From NCBI GenBank assembly GCA_900321715.1, contig ONXC01000001.1:124001-188000 (forward strand): a stretch of 64,000 nt of DNA, read 5' to 3'. This DNA is from an uncultured Bacteroidales bacterium (lineage in GTDB: Bacteria; Bacteroidota; Bacteroidia; Bacteroidales; UBA932). A program made the position numbers and the translations under genes. Under the pieces are notes generated by a model. The model saw only the letters and a program-made list of their open reading frames with translations, did no database searches and was not told the DNA's origin. Positions 34,056 through 43,539 of the stretch are shown here, one piece after another (within the stretch, counting starts at the first letter, position 1; every line of letters begins with the position of its first letter).

Positions 34056-34586
34056 CTAAGCGAAGAAGGAGAAGTGGACGCGGCCGTAGTGGCGCTCCTT
34101 GACAAAGTGGGGATGAGCGGTGAATGAATGCTCATCTCCGTGTTCCAGGATGAAATAGCATTCCGGGTGCAGCAGATCCAGGGAGAAAATGAGATCAGGG
34201 ATGGTCTCAAGGCCGTCAAGGGCGTACGGAGGGTCTGCAAAGATTATGTCGAATTTCTCCCGGCAGATGGGGAGGAAATCAAAGACGTTGTCACGGACCA
34301 TGGTGACATTTGAAAGGCCAAGCCTGGCGGCCTCGGTCTTGATGAACGATGCGTTCTCACGCGTCATTTCAACGGAATATACGCGCGCGGCTCCGCGTGA
34401 AGCGAATTCAAAAGCTATTGAACCGGTGCCTCCAAAGAGGTCCAGAACCTTCAGGTCCTGGAATTCGTATTCATTGTCAAGGATATTGAAAAGCCCCTCC
34501 TTTGCAAAATCTGTAGTAGGACGGGCTTTGTAACCTGCGGGAGGAAGGATTACCTTCCCCTTTAATTGTCCGCCGATAATCCTCAT
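34056..34586 (-). CDS. rsmD: 16S rRNA (guanine-966-N2)-methyltransferase RsmD
   Basis: 176 residues from ATG 34586 (MRIIGGQLKGKVI). RsmD features: RPTTDFAKEGLFNIL at 22-36, SAM site LDLFGGTGSIAFE at 48-60, and the catalytic DPPY at 118-121 that holds the target guanine amino group. It modifies G966 in the 30S subunit. The ATG overlaps the DUF3822 stop (CTATGA). Last gene of a three-gene leftward operon, ending 6 bp before the composite repeat. Confidence 0.94.
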   Translation of the reverse strand: MRIIGGQLKGKVILPPAGYKARPTTDFAKEGLFNILDNEYEFQDLKVLDLFGGTGSIAFEFASRGAARVYSVEMTRENASFIKTEAARLGLSNVTMVRDNVFDFLPICREKFDIIFADPPYALDGLETIPDLIFSLDLLHPECYFILEHGDEHSFTAHPHFVKERHYGRVHFSFFA

Positions 34587-35260
34587 AGGCGGGAAACTGA
34601 CTTGAAATAGCGGTACAGAGACATCTCTGCCTCCGGGGTGAGGGGAGTGCGGAAACATACAGTGGATACCTCCGGATTGAGCTGGAGCCTTTTCATGGCA
34701 AGGAAAAGGAAGTATTCTGCCGTGGTGAAATCCGGGGCCTCATAGGTATTGGCAAGGGAGAGACTCTTGCCCTGGGCTATCACAAGGTGAAGGAAGCCGT
34801 CGGCCCATGAAGCCACAATCTTGTTGTACTCTGAAAGACCATCCAGCTCCTTGAGGAGATAATACATCTCAGGGAGCACCTTCACGGGCTGTCCGGAAGT
34901 GGGTAGGACGGTATTTGCAAGTACCTTTGAAAGGGATTCCCCTATGGAATTGGAGTATACCAGGTAAGATGCCAGGGAAGGTACCTGGACGTATTCCACA
35001 AGGTCTCCGGGAGAGAGAGAGACAACCTCCTCCAGTGCGGCACGTGCCTCCTGGGGATTGAAGAATGGCTCCGGAATCAGCGCTACCTTGGGGGTAAGGA
35101 GTGAAATATCCACGGTAGAGTACCTTTGCTGGAACTCTCGCGTTGTGAATACTTTCTCACTTCCTATCCAGGGAGAGCCATTAAAAGAATATCCACTCAA
35201 GCAGACTTGAATGGATATTCCTGTACTGCCGCCAGGGCTGTTATTCCCAGTTACCGGCAT
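34583..35260 (-). CDS. DUF3822 family protein
   Basis: 225 residues. The ATG at 35260 lies inside the end of the upstream gene (20-base overlap, different frame). The protein looks like an actin-like ATPase-fold DUF3822: N-terminal SIQVCLSGYSFNG (residues 15-27), a middle KVLPEMYYLLKELDGL, and a second half beginning NKIVASWADGFLHLVIAQG. DUF3822 genes commonly sit beside rsmD in Bacteroidales. The function is unknown. There is no signal peptide, so it is cytoplasmic. Confidence 0.8.
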   Translation of the reverse strand: MPVTGNNSPGGSTGISIQVCLSGYSFNGSPWIGSEKVFTTREFQQRYSTVDISLLTPKVALIPEPFFNPQEARAALEEVVSLSPGDLVEYVQVPSLASYLVYSNSIGESLSKVLANTVLPTSGQPVKVLPEMYYLLKELDGLSEYNKIVASWADGFLHLVIAQGKSLSLANTYEAPDFTTAEYFLFLAMKRLQLNPEVSTVCFRTPLTPEAEMSLYRYFKSVSRL

Positions 35261-35942
35261 TGTTGTTAGGAGCGGTTACGCTGCCAACCTGAAGGCCCTC
35301 ATACTTGTTCTGGTCCTTGCGGTCTGCGTCAAGGTTGATGCGGAGCTGGTTGTCAAGGCCTTTGCAAAGAGCCCTGTAAGGCATACGGGCCTCAAAGAGG
35401 GGAACCTGGACACCGGATACGGTTTTGATGGCAGATTCCATCTCAACTTCCTGACCACCGGAGAACGGGATATATTTGAGGGAGTCTATGCAGAAATCAG
35501 GACGGTTGTGGAAGAGGGTGTCCTTCACGGGGATTGCGGTAACGGTGGAGAACACAACTTTCTGGCCGTTGTTGTAGGCTTCCTGGAGCTTTGCTGTGAG
35601 CTCTGCGGGTTTGAGCCTGCGGTTTGCCTTCTTGATGGCCTCAGTGTTTGCAACTGCAATGGAGTCATCGTTGGAGCCGATCTGCATGATGATGTTCATC
35701 TTGCCTTCTTCATAGAAGAGCTTGAGGGAGTCTACAGTGGGACTGAAGCGGCCGTTCTCACTCTTGAAAGCTACCTGAAGGGTACGGATATCCTTGAGGC
35801 GCTGGATAGCTACCTGGGAACGTGCTGCAACCTCATTGTTGAATTTCACGGGCTTCTGGATGCTCTTTACGGTGAGCCAGACAAGAAGTACGATGATGGC
35901 TGCAAGAACAACCTCGAGGGCGATTTTAAGGGATTTGCTCAT
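35241..35942 (-). CDS. conserved hypothetical membrane-anchored protein
   Basis: 233 residues with one N-terminal membrane anchor (about 7-27, LKIALEVVLAAIIVLLVWLTV) and a periplasmic or cytoplasmic domain of about 200 residues, part of it helical (VAARSQVAIQRLKDIRTLQVAF). It is acidic-to-neutral and rich in Asn/Gln at the end. This protein is regularly the first gene before DUF3822 and rsmD in Bacteroidales, which suggests a shared unknown role. A TAACTTTG -7 element lies 35 bases before its ATG. No catalytic motif is visible. Confidence 0.75.
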   Translation of the reverse strand: MSKSLKIALEVVLAAIIVLLVWLTVKSIQKPVKFNNEVAARSQVAIQRLKDIRTLQVAFKSENGRFSPTVDSLKLFYEEGKMNIIMQIGSNDDSIAVANTEAIKKANRRLKPAELTAKLQEAYNNGQKVVFSTVTAIPVKDTLFHNRPDFCIDSLKYIPFSGGQEVEMESAIKTVSGVQVPLFEARMPYRALCKGLDNQLRINLDADRKDQNKYEGLQVGSVTAPNNNAGNWE

Positions 35943-35977
35943 TATTTTAGTGTTTTACAAATTATCAAAACTTCTCG

Positions 35978-35985
35978 CAAAGTTA
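35978..35985 (-). promoter_or_regulatory. -7 promoter element for the rsmD operon
   Basis: TAACTTTG on the minus strand, 35 bases before ATG 35942. ATTG lies at 20 bp as a weak -33 element. Confidence 0.5.
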
Positions 35986-36018
35986 AAAAAAAGGTTTCTC
36001 AAAAGCAATAATCTTTTG

Positions 36019-36026
36019 TAAATTTG
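36019..36026 (+). promoter_or_regulatory. nrnA-operon -7 promoter element
   Basis: TAAATTTG, 20 bases before ATG 36047. Confidence 0.55.
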
Positions 36027-36046
36027 CCGATGCAAACTAAAAGCAT

Positions 36047-37042
36047 ATGACTGGCTGTATCACTTCCGGGAAAATTGCAGGCCTGAAAAAATTGCTTGAG
36101 GACGCCCACAAGGTGGCCCTGGCCGGGCATGTACACCCGGACGGAGACGCAGTAGGATGCGTCACCGCACTTGCCCTGTACCTCAGGAGGGAACTGGGCA
36201 AGGAGGTGGTATGCATGTTCCCTGACGCCCTTCCTGAAAGCCTTCATTTTGCAATGAATCCTTCCCTGAAGTACATCCTGGGAACAACTGAGGATGCAGA
36301 CCTTGTGATCCTGATGGACTGCAACGCCTTTTCCCGCACGGACGTCCTTGGAGATAACCTCTCGGCTTCCGCGGCCCCCAAGGTGCTCATAGACCATCAC
36401 CTCAATCCGGATGAGGGCAGCTTTGACCTTGTCTTCTCTACACCGGACATCTCATCGGCCTCTGAACTCACGTTCTGGATCCTGAAGGCCCTGGGATGGG
36501 ATCTCAGGGACCGTGAGATAGGTGAGGCCCTCCTTACAGGAATGACAACGGACACCAATAACTTTGCCAATTCCGTATTTCCCACTACGTTTGCCATGGC
36601 ATCGGAACTTATTGCCTCAGGCGTGGACAGGGATGCCATCCTCCAGAAGATCTACTTCAGCTACAGGGAGAACAGGGTACGTCTTATGGGTTATATGCAG
36701 AATGAGGGGCTCACAATCCTTCCAGAGGGCGCAAGCTACATGATTCTTACCAAAGAGATCCAGGAGCGTTTTGACCTGAGGGAAGGGGAGAGCGAAGGCC
36801 TTGTGAATGTTCCGCTGTCAATTAAGGAAGTGAGGCTGTCACTCCTTCTGAAGGAGTATGAAGACCACTACCGGGTATCCCTCCGCTCCAAGAAAGGCAC
36901 AAGCGCCCAGCAGTGCGCCGTGAAATATTTTAACGGAGGAGGCCATGAGAATGCCGCAGGAGGCAGGCTGTATCCCGCAAAGGACCTTGGCGGGAAAAGC
37001 CTTGAGGAGTATGTGAAACAAGCACTTCTGGAGTCATTGTAA
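36047..37042 (+). CDS. DHH-family bifunctional oligoribonuclease / PAP phosphatase (NrnA-like)
   Basis: 331 residues. DHH motifs in order: VALAGHVHPDGDAVGCV (about 23-39), LVILMDCNAF (about 87), VLIDHHLNPD (about 115), and a DHHA1 RNA-binding end with FNGGGHENAAGGRLYP. The enzyme removes nucleotides from very short RNAs and hydrolyses 3'-phosphoadenosine 5'-phosphate. First gene of a rightward operon of six genes, all overlapping or adjoining. The next gene starts on the last base of its stop (TAATG). Confidence 0.92.
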   Translation: MTGCITSGKIAGLKKLLEDAHKVALAGHVHPDGDAVGCVTALALYLRRELGKEVVCMFPDALPESLHFAMNPSLKYILGTTEDADLVILMDCNAFSRTDVLGDNLSASAAPKVLIDHHLNPDEGSFDLVFSTPDISSASELTFWILKALGWDLRDREIGEALLTGMTTDTNNFANSVFPTTFAMASELIASGVDRDAILQKIYFSYRENRVRLMGYMQNEGLTILPEGASYMILTKEIQERFDLREGESEGLVNVPLSIKEVRLSLLLKEYEDHYRVSLRSKKGTSAQQCAVKYFNGGGHENAAGGRLYPAKDLGGKSLEEYVKQALLESL

Positions 37043-37590
37043 TGAAGATTAAGCTACTCATACTGACAGCGCTGTTTGTCATTGGCTGGGGCTGCACCAA
37101 GCAGTCTCTCAAGGCCACTTATGACAAGCAGGCCGGCTACATAGACTCATTTGTCCAGGCCCAGATGAAGGCCGATCCCGAGGCTACCCTTGTCCGCAAC
37201 GAAGGCGCATGGCGCCTCACCCTACAGGATCACAAAGACCCCGGAGATTCCCTCCTTGCGGGCGGCCAGGTCACCCTTGAGTATGCAAGCTACATCCTTA
37301 CGGGAGCTACTATATCGGCCTCAAACCTCATTGAGACAAACATTAAGGAGGTAGCCACAGCCGCAAACTGGAAACTGTCCGATTCCACCATCTTCCAGCC
37401 GGTCACCCTCACCCTTGACAAAACCCTTGTGGAGGGCCTCAGGATGGGCCTTCATGGCGTCCAGCCCGGAGATGAGGCATATATCCTGTTCACCGGGGAA
37501 TTTGCCTTCGGGAACAAGGAGAACGGCACGATTCCTGCAAAATCGGCCCTGGTCTATCATGTGTTGATTGAAAGTATTAAGAATGAATAG
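37042..37590 (+). CDS. FKBP-like peptidyl-prolyl isomerase lipoprotein
   Basis: 182 residues. Lipoprotein leader (MKIKLLILTALFVIGWGC, Cys18). The C-terminal 110 residues resemble an FKBP fold: GGQVTLEYASYILTG, then DKTLVEGLRMGLHGVQPGDEAYILFTGEFAFG, ending SALVYHVLIESI. Some catalytic aromatic residues are not evident, so isomerase activity is uncertain; a chaperone role at the envelope is possible. It overlaps nrnA by one base and the next FKBP-like gene by eight, so the pair are coupled. Confidence 0.8.
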   Translation: MKIKLLILTALFVIGWGCTKQSLKATYDKQAGYIDSFVQAQMKADPEATLVRNEGAWRLTLQDHKDPGDSLLAGGQVTLEYASYILTGATISASNLIETNIKEVATAANWKLSDSTIFQPVTLTLDKTLVEGLRMGLHGVQPGDEAYILFTGEFAFGNKENGTIPAKSALVYHVLIESIKNE

Positions 37591-38617
37591 ATTTTTGAAA
37601 ATAATGGCTTCCCTGGCCCTTCCGGCCCTTATCGTAGGCTGTGCCCAGGAGAAGACTGCATCTACCGGAGAACAGGCTCAGGAGTATCTGGATCTGGTCA
37701 TGTCAACTAAGTATCCGGAATTCCATCCCGATCAATGGGGAATATACATCATTGAAGATACCCCCGGTACGGGCGCGGCCTGGACTAAGGATCTCAAGTA
37801 CAGCAGCCTCAGAAGCACCCTCCGCTCACTTGACGGCACCATCCTCTCTTCCACTGAGGCCGATATAGCCCAGCAGCTTGACGAGAACGACTACAAGCCC
37901 TACAACTATTACGGCCCCAGGTATCAGAGCACTGCGGAAGGAAGCGGGTATGCCGGTCTGGAGTATCTCCTTGAGGGAATGAAGATGGGCGGAAGCCGCA
38001 CTGCCGTGGTTCCCGCATGGCTTCTGACCACAAGCAGGTTCAAGACCAAGGAAGAGTATATCGCCGCCTGCACAAGTTCCGTCCACATGATATATGAGAT
38101 CACGCTGGTGGACCAGTGCCAGGACATCCTCGCTCAGGAAATCGAGGACCTTCGGGCATATGTGACAGCCAAATACGGGGAAGGCCAGAAAAGCTGCAAA
38201 TATAAGTCGGACCAGAAGGAGGGCACATTCTATTTCATCAGTGATACCCTCTCTTTCAAGCCCGAAGACAAGAGGGCCGATGACGCTACCCTTAAGCTGA
38301 AGTATATCGGCCGCCGCCTTGACGGCCAGGCCTTTGATACAAATGACCAGGCAGCTGCCATGGAAGAAGGTCTGTTTGTCTCTGAGAGGTCCTACGAGTC
38401 TTCATCCATACACTTCTCCTCCAACTACAGCTCCATATCCATGGATGGCAGTTCCTCCCTTGTGGAAGGATTCAAGGCAGGGCTTTACAAGATGCACTGG
38501 GCCGGCCAGAAGGCAACGGTCATCTTTGTCTCGGACCTTGGATACGGGTCTTCCGGAAGCGGAGACCGCATCCCTCCGTACGCACCTCTCATCTTTGAAC
38601 TGGAGCTTCTGAAGTAA
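37583..38617 (+). CDS. double FKBP-domain lipoprotein
   Basis: 344 residues from ATG 37583 (MNRFLKIMASLALPALIVGC), starting inside the end of the previous gene (ATGAATAG, 8-base overlap); an earlier in-frame TTG is possible. After the lipobox there are two FKBP-like domains: the first about 45-170 (GLEYLLEGMKMGGSRTAVVP), the second about 215-344 (LKLKYIGRRLDGQAFDTNDQ, LVEGFKAGLYKMHWAGQKATVIF, PPYAPLIFELELL). Probably a periplasmic folding factor paralogous to the preceding gene by tandem duplication. Confidence 0.82.
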   Translation: MNRFLKIMASLALPALIVGCAQEKTASTGEQAQEYLDLVMSTKYPEFHPDQWGIYIIEDTPGTGAAWTKDLKYSSLRSTLRSLDGTILSSTEADIAQQLDENDYKPYNYYGPRYQSTAEGSGYAGLEYLLEGMKMGGSRTAVVPAWLLTTSRFKTKEEYIAACTSSVHMIYEITLVDQCQDILAQEIEDLRAYVTAKYGEGQKSCKYKSDQKEGTFYFISDTLSFKPEDKRADDATLKLKYIGRRLDGQAFDTNDQAAAMEEGLFVSERSYESSSIHFSSNYSSISMDGSSSLVEGFKAGLYKMHWAGQKATVIFVSDLGYGSSGSGDRIPPYAPLIFELELLK

Positions 38618-40014
38618 TGGGATCAAGCGCTCCCACAGAACTTGGCACCAGGCCCATAGGCGCCCTCATCAGGCAGTATGCCGTTCCCGGCATCATTGCG
38701 ATGACGGCGTCTTCGCTTTACAACATGGTGGACAGCATCTTCATCGGCCATATTCCCGATGTAGGGTCCCTGTCCATGTCCGGACTTGCGGTTACATTCC
38801 CCCTGATGAACATCTCCACGGCGTTCGGAACCCTGGTGGGAGTGGGCGCCGCCACCATGATCTCCGTCCTCCTGGGCCAGAAAAACTACAAGAGTGCAGA
38901 GAAAGTCCTCTGCAACGACATAACCCTCAATGTCATAACGGGCATCCTCTTCACCATTGTATCACTGGTGTGGATGGACCCCATCCTGAGGTTCTTTGGC
39001 GCATCGGACGTAACCCTGCCCTATGCCAGGGATTACATGACCATCATAGCCTTGGGAAATGCAGTCACGCACCTGTATTTCGGCCTCAATTCCATAGTGC
39101 GCTCCTCCGGCAATCCAAAACTGGCCATGGGGCTCACTCTGTTCACAGTCACCTCCAACGCTATCCTGGATCCCATATTCATCTATACCCTGGGGCTTGG
39201 TATCCAGGGCGCGGCCATAGCCACGGTCCTTTGCCAGACTATGGCCCTTGGATATACCCTGTGGTATTTCCTGGACCAGAAGCGTTTCCTGCACCTGCCC
39301 CGTTCCCTGAAGATTTTCAGGGTGGACTGGAGGATAGCCTCGGACTCCCTGTCCATAGGAATGGGTCCTTTCCTCATGAACCTTGCCAGCTGCATAGTGG
39401 TCCTTTTCATCAACCAGCAGCTTGTGAAGTGGGGAGGAGACCTTGCCCTTGGCGCATACGGAATAGTGAACCGTATAACATTCCTGTTCATCATGGTGGT
39501 GATGGGATTCAATCAGGGGATGCAGCCCATCGCAGGCTACAATTTTGGGGCAAGGCAGTACGGGCGTGTGCGTGAGGTGTATGTCAAGACGGCATTCTGG
39601 GCAACAATTGTCACCACCGCCGGATTTATAGTCTCGGAGTTTCTCCCGGATGCCGCGGTGAGTATCTTCACAAATGACCCCATCCTTGAAGAAAAGGCTG
39701 CCAGAGGCCTCAGGATGATGAATCCGGTGTTCCCCATAGTAGGGTTCCAGATGGTCACTACAAACCTTTTCCAGTGCCTGGGGATGGTGAAAAAATCCAT
39801 CTTCCTGTCCCTTTCCAGGCAGCTCCTCTTCCTTCTTCCATGCATCTACATCCTCCCTCCAATCCTGGAATCGGAGGCCGGAGTATGGTACAGTTTCCCC
39901 ATCTCGGATACTGTATCGGCCATAATTACGGCCATCCTGGCGTGGAATCTCATAGTTAAATTAGGTAAACTTAAGGACGGCGACGATCCTTCAATCCTTG
40001 GAAGTCAGTTATGA
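38617..40014 (+). CDS. MATE-family multidrug/toxin efflux transporter
   Basis: 465 residues with about twelve membrane helices in two homologous halves. MATE signatures are IGALIRQYAVPGIIAMTASSL, NMVDSIFIGHIPDVGSLSMSG, GVGAATMISVLLGQKNY, and second-half GMGPFLMNLASCIVVLFINQ and GFNQGMQPIAGYNFGARQY. It exports cationic compounds driven by Na+ or H+. It starts on the last base of the previous stop (TAATG) and overlaps the next gene by ATGA. Confidence 0.94.
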   Translation: MGSSAPTELGTRPIGALIRQYAVPGIIAMTASSLYNMVDSIFIGHIPDVGSLSMSGLAVTFPLMNISTAFGTLVGVGAATMISVLLGQKNYKSAEKVLCNDITLNVITGILFTIVSLVWMDPILRFFGASDVTLPYARDYMTIIALGNAVTHLYFGLNSIVRSSGNPKLAMGLTLFTVTSNAILDPIFIYTLGLGIQGAAIATVLCQTMALGYTLWYFLDQKRFLHLPRSLKIFRVDWRIASDSLSIGMGPFLMNLASCIVVLFINQQLVKWGGDLALGAYGIVNRITFLFIMVVMGFNQGMQPIAGYNFGARQYGRVREVYVKTAFWATIVTTAGFIVSEFLPDAAVSIFTNDPILEEKAARGLRMMNPVFPIVGFQMVTTNLFQCLGMVKKSIFLSLSRQLLFLLPCIYILPPILESEAGVWYSFPISDTVSAIITAILAWNLIVKLGKLKDGDDPSILGSQL

Positions 40015-40619
40015 ATACCATCATTAATGTGGGCCGGTCATTCGGCAGCGGTGGCGGCTATGTGGGCCAGGCAATTGCTTCAAAGCTTGGAATCCCTTTC
40101 TATGACAATGAGCTCATCTCAAAGGCTGCCCAGGAGAGCGGTTATTCCCCGTCAATATTTGAGGGCGGGGAGAAGAAAAGGAGTATCTTCTCGGTATCCA
40201 GCTTCTTCGCTTCCGGAAGGATGAGCTACCTTGACAATACCTACATGAACGACGATATCCTGTTCAAGGTCCAGAGCAACGTAATCCGGAAGATCGGGGA
40301 GGGCGGAGACGCCGTTATCATCGGCCGGTGTGCCGATTATATCCTGAGGGACCTTCCTTGCCTGAATGTATTTGTGACAGGCCCTGAGGAGTACAGGATT
40401 GAGCGCATAGTAAAGAATGAAGGCATCTCCGAGGAAGAGGCCGAAAAACTGATCCGCAAGAAGGACCGCATCAGGGAAACCTATTACAATTACTACACTA
40501 TGGGTTCCTGGGGCAGCGCTTCCAACTATCATCTCTGCGTGGACAGTTCCGTGCTTGGAATTGAAGGTACGGCCGATTACATCATTGAATTTGGCAGGAA
40601 GGCCGGCCTGGTGAAGTGA
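40011..40619 (+). CDS. cytidylate kinase-like family protein
   Basis: 202 residues. The P-loop region INVGRSFGSGGGYVGQAIAS (residues 5-24) and FYDNELISKAAQ define the cytidylate-kinase-like (AAA_26) family; later blocks are VIIGRCADYILRDLP and KDRIRETYYNYYTMGSWG. This family is distinct from true Cmk and its substrate is not established. It is coupled to the MATE gene (ATGA) and to the serine hydrolase (GTGA), the position it often occupies after MATE genes in Bacteroidales. Confidence 0.87.
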   Translation: MNTIINVGRSFGSGGGYVGQAIASKLGIPFYDNELISKAAQESGYSPSIFEGGEKKRSIFSVSSFFASGRMSYLDNTYMNDDILFKVQSNVIRKIGEGGDAVIIGRCADYILRDLPCLNVFVTGPEEYRIERIVKNEGISEEEAEKLIRKKDRIRETYYNYYTMGSWGSASNYHLCVDSSVLGIEGTADYIIEFGRKAGLVK

Positions 40620-41824
40620 GCGCCAGGTGGCCCATATTACTGCTTTTCCTGCCGCTGATGCTGTTCTGCGGCGGTAAGAAGCCTGCACCCGCCCCGGCGG
40701 AATTCCCGGACTGGAACCGCAGCATAGTGAACTCGCAGTCGGAACTCCCTAAGATGGACGCCGTGGTTGACAGCTTCATGCGTTTCTGGGCGCTCAAGGG
40801 CGTATCCATCGCCGTCACCCGCCACGATTCCCTCCTCTACGCCAGAGGCTATGGAAAGGCCGATCCCACCACCCCCATGACCCCCGGCACCATCATGAGG
40901 CTGGCTTCCGTGTCAAAGCTTCTTACGGCAATAGGCGTGATGCGGCTTCAGGAAGAGGGAAAACTGTATCTTGACACACCTGTTTTCGGCCCTTACGGTA
41001 TCCTGAATGAGTATGACGGCTCAATAAGGGACGACAATTATTACCTCATGACCGTTGAGCATCTTCTGAGGCATCAGGGCGGTTTCCATTACCGTGGGGC
41101 CGATGTAATGTTCACCGGATATCACCCTGATCCCGAGGAATTCGTGCGGCAGGAACTCCGCCGCCCTCTTGCCTTTACTCCCGGCACCTGGCAGCAATAC
41201 TCCAACTTTGGGTATTTCCTGCTGTCGCTTGTGATAGAAAAGGCCTCCGGAATGCCGTACGATGAGTTCATGCAGAAAGAAGTCTTTGAGCCCTGCGGCT
41301 GCCGCGGCTTCAGGATAGCGGGGAATTACCTCAAAGACAGGCTTCCCGGGGAATCCATGTATTTCATGCAGCCGGATTCCGAGCCAGTTACCTCCTTTGA
41401 CGGCAAGTATGCGGGCGTTGAGAAATGCTACGGCGGCAACGACGTCACGTCCCTCATGGGTGCCGGCGCCTGGGTGGGTTCTGCCGTGGAACTTGCACGT
41501 GTGGTGTCTTCAATAAACGGTCTTGAAGGCATTGAGGATATCCTCAGCGCGGATTCCATCCAGAAGATGACCACCTGGTACGACGAAAACACCTTCTCCC
41601 TGGGCTGGGTGGACACCAAGGACGGGGAGTGGACCCGCACCGGATCCTTTTCCGGGACATCGGCCATAGTGAAAGTGTTCCCGGACGGGGAAAGCTGGGT
41701 GCTTATCTCCAATACATCGGCCTGGAGGGGCTCCAAATTCAGCCGCAACACTTCCTATCTCATAAAGAATCTCCGGCGGCGTTTTTCCGCCTCTCTCCCG
41801 CAAAGGGATTTATTCTCTGAATAA
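40616..41824 (+). CDS. beta-lactamase-fold serine hydrolase lipoprotein
   Basis: 402 residues from a GTG start that overlaps the previous stop (GTGA). The leader is lipoprotein-like (FLPLMLFCGG, Cys18). The class C beta-lactamase/DD-peptidase motifs are SVSK with nucleophile Ser98 and Lys101, and YSNFGYFLLSLVIEKASG (Tyr-x-Asn). FSLGWVDTK is near the end, and the third motif is weak. It may be a peptidase or esterase acting on envelope substrates rather than an antibiotic-resistance enzyme. Last gene of the nrnA operon. Confidence 0.87.
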   Translation: MSARWPILLLFLPLMLFCGGKKPAPAPAEFPDWNRSIVNSQSELPKMDAVVDSFMRFWALKGVSIAVTRHDSLLYARGYGKADPTTPMTPGTIMRLASVSKLLTAIGVMRLQEEGKLYLDTPVFGPYGILNEYDGSIRDDNYYLMTVEHLLRHQGGFHYRGADVMFTGYHPDPEEFVRQELRRPLAFTPGTWQQYSNFGYFLLSLVIEKASGMPYDEFMQKEVFEPCGCRGFRIAGNYLKDRLPGESMYFMQPDSEPVTSFDGKYAGVEKCYGGNDVTSLMGAGAWVGSAVELARVVSSINGLEGIEDILSADSIQKMTTWYDENTFSLGWVDTKDGEWTRTGSFSGTSAIVKVFPDGESWVLISNTSAWRGSKFSRNTSYLIKNLRRRFSASLPQRDLFSE

Positions 41825-41860
41825 TTTTTGCTATATTAGCGGAAATAATTCAGAACCTCT

Positions 41861-43498
41861 ATGCTAGACACCCAGCGCGGGCTTTACGTAGCCCATTCCT
41901 CCAATGGCCCTATCTCTCTCCAGGGCAAGATGGCATGCCGTCACGGACTTATCGCCGGAGCCACCGGCACCGGTAAAACCGTCACTCTCCAGGTAATCGC
42001 AGAAACCTTCTGCCAGGCGGGCGTACCTTGCTTTATGGCCGATATGAAAGGAGACCTCAGCGGCATCTCCCAGGCCGGAAAACTATCCGGTTTCATTGAG
42101 AAGAGGCTGCCGGAGTTCGGCATAGAGAACCCCCAGTTCCAGAGCTGCCCGGTGCGCTTCTTTGACGTTTACGGAGAGCAGGGCCACCCCATGCGTTCCA
42201 CTATCTCCCGTATGGGACCGGACATGCTGGGCCGCCTCATGGACCTCAACGAAACCCAGACCGGCGTCCTCAATATAGTTTTCAAGATTGCCGATGACAA
42301 CGGGCTTCTCCTCATAGACCTCAAGGACCTCCGCGCCATGCTCAACTTCGTGGGCCAGAATGCCGCAGAGTACACCACAAAGTACGGTAACGTTACATCG
42401 GCCTCAGTTGGCGCCATCCAGAGGGCCCTCCTTGCCCTTGAGAACCAGGGTGCAGATAAATTCTTCGGAGAGCCGGACTTTGACATCTATGACCTCCTTC
42501 AGTGTGAGGGCGGAAAGGGCATCATGAACGTTCTTGCCGCAGATAAGCTCATGCTTCAGCCAAAGCTCTACTCCACCTTCCTGCTGTGGCTTCTCTCAGA
42601 GCTTTACGCCACCCTTCCTGAGGTTGGAGAGATGGACCTTCCCAAGCTTGTGTTCTTCTTTGATGAGGCTCATATGCTGTTTGAAGGCACTTCCAAGGCC
42701 CTCACGGACAAGATCGAGCAGGTTATCCGCCTCATCCGTTCCAAGGGTGTAGGCATCTACTTCATCACCCAGAGCCCCACTGACATCCCGTCAAATATCC
42801 TGGGCCAGCTTGGTAACCGCGTGCAGCATGCTCTCCGCGCATACAGCCCTCAGGACCAGAAGGCCGTCAAGGTTGCGGCCGATACCTTCCGCCCCAACCC
42901 CGCCTTCAAGACTTATGACACTCTCCTTGAACTTGGCACCGGTGAGGCCCTTGTGTCCTTCCTGGATGAAAAAGGCACGCCAGCCATAGTGGAGCGCGCA
43001 AAGATCCTCTTCCCCCTGAGCCAGATTGGTGCCATTACCCCTGAACAGCGTACGGAACTCATCAACCGCAGCCGTCTGTATGGCCGCTATGACCATCCCA
43101 TAGACCGTGAGAGCGCCTATGAGATTATCACTGCCGCAACTGAGGAAGCAGAGCGCCAGAAGGCAGAGATAGAGGCCGCCGCAGAAGCTGAGAAACAGGC
43201 CGCAATCCAGGCCAAGGAAGATGCCCGCGCCGCCAAGGAAGCAGAAAAAGAGGCAAAGGAAAAGGCCAAGAAGGCAAAGAACAGTATTGCCTCAAAGGTG
43301 CTTAAGTCGGTGCTTACCGCGGTTACCGGCGTTGCTGCCGCGGCTGCCGCAGATGCCGTCACCTCCAAGGTTACCGGCACCAAGAAAAAGAGCACCACTT
43401 CCACGGGTTCCAAGATGGTGAACAAGGCCACCAAGAGCGCCACCACCACCATTACCAGGGAACTCACACGCTCAATCCTGGGGAATCTTATAAAGTAG
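41861..43498 (+). CDS. HerA/YjgR-like (DUF853) P-loop ATPase
   Basis: 545 residues. Walker A GATGTGKT at 33-40, Walker B FFFDEAHMLF near 265, and VIRLIRSKGVGIYFITQSPTDIPSNILGQLGNRVQHALRAY as the arginine-finger/sensor block, all typical of the DUF853 branch of HerA/FtsK ATPases. From about residue 430 there is a long charged coiled coil rich in Ala, Glu and Lys, then an Ala-rich hydrophobic patch and a Thr/Ser/Lys-rich tail. The biological role of this family is not settled. A TATATTAG sequence at 41832-41839 may be its -7 element. Confidence 0.88.
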   Translation: MLDTQRGLYVAHSSNGPISLQGKMACRHGLIAGATGTGKTVTLQVIAETFCQAGVPCFMADMKGDLSGISQAGKLSGFIEKRLPEFGIENPQFQSCPVRFFDVYGEQGHPMRSTISRMGPDMLGRLMDLNETQTGVLNIVFKIADDNGLLLIDLKDLRAMLNFVGQNAAEYTTKYGNVTSASVGAIQRALLALENQGADKFFGEPDFDIYDLLQCEGGKGIMNVLAADKLMLQPKLYSTFLLWLLSELYATLPEVGEMDLPKLVFFFDEAHMLFEGTSKALTDKIEQVIRLIRSKGVGIYFITQSPTDIPSNILGQLGNRVQHALRAYSPQDQKAVKVAADTFRPNPAFKTYDTLLELGTGEALVSFLDEKGTPAIVERAKILFPLSQIGAITPEQRTELINRSRLYGRYDHPIDRESAYEIITAATEEAERQKAEIEAAAEAEKQAAIQAKEDARAAKEAEKEAKEKAKKAKNSIASKVLKSVLTAVTGVAAAAAADAVTSKVTGTKKKSTTSTGSKMVNKATKSATTTITRELTRSILGNLIK

Positions 43499-43539
43499 TT
43501 TGCGTTGAACGGATGTTATTGATTATCAATTGATTACAT

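Noticed and set aside
33812..34102. Short reading frames within the composite repeats (also 29996-30274)
   Set aside because: They consist of palindrome sequence, are not preserved between the two copies in a common frame, and have arginine/serine-rich random-looking translations.
40616..41824. Antibiotic-resistance beta-lactamase
   Set aside because: The SxxK and YxN motifs fit, but the third motif is weak, the protein is a lipoprotein in a housekeeping operon, and many Bacteroidota serine hydrolases of this fold are peptidases or esterases.
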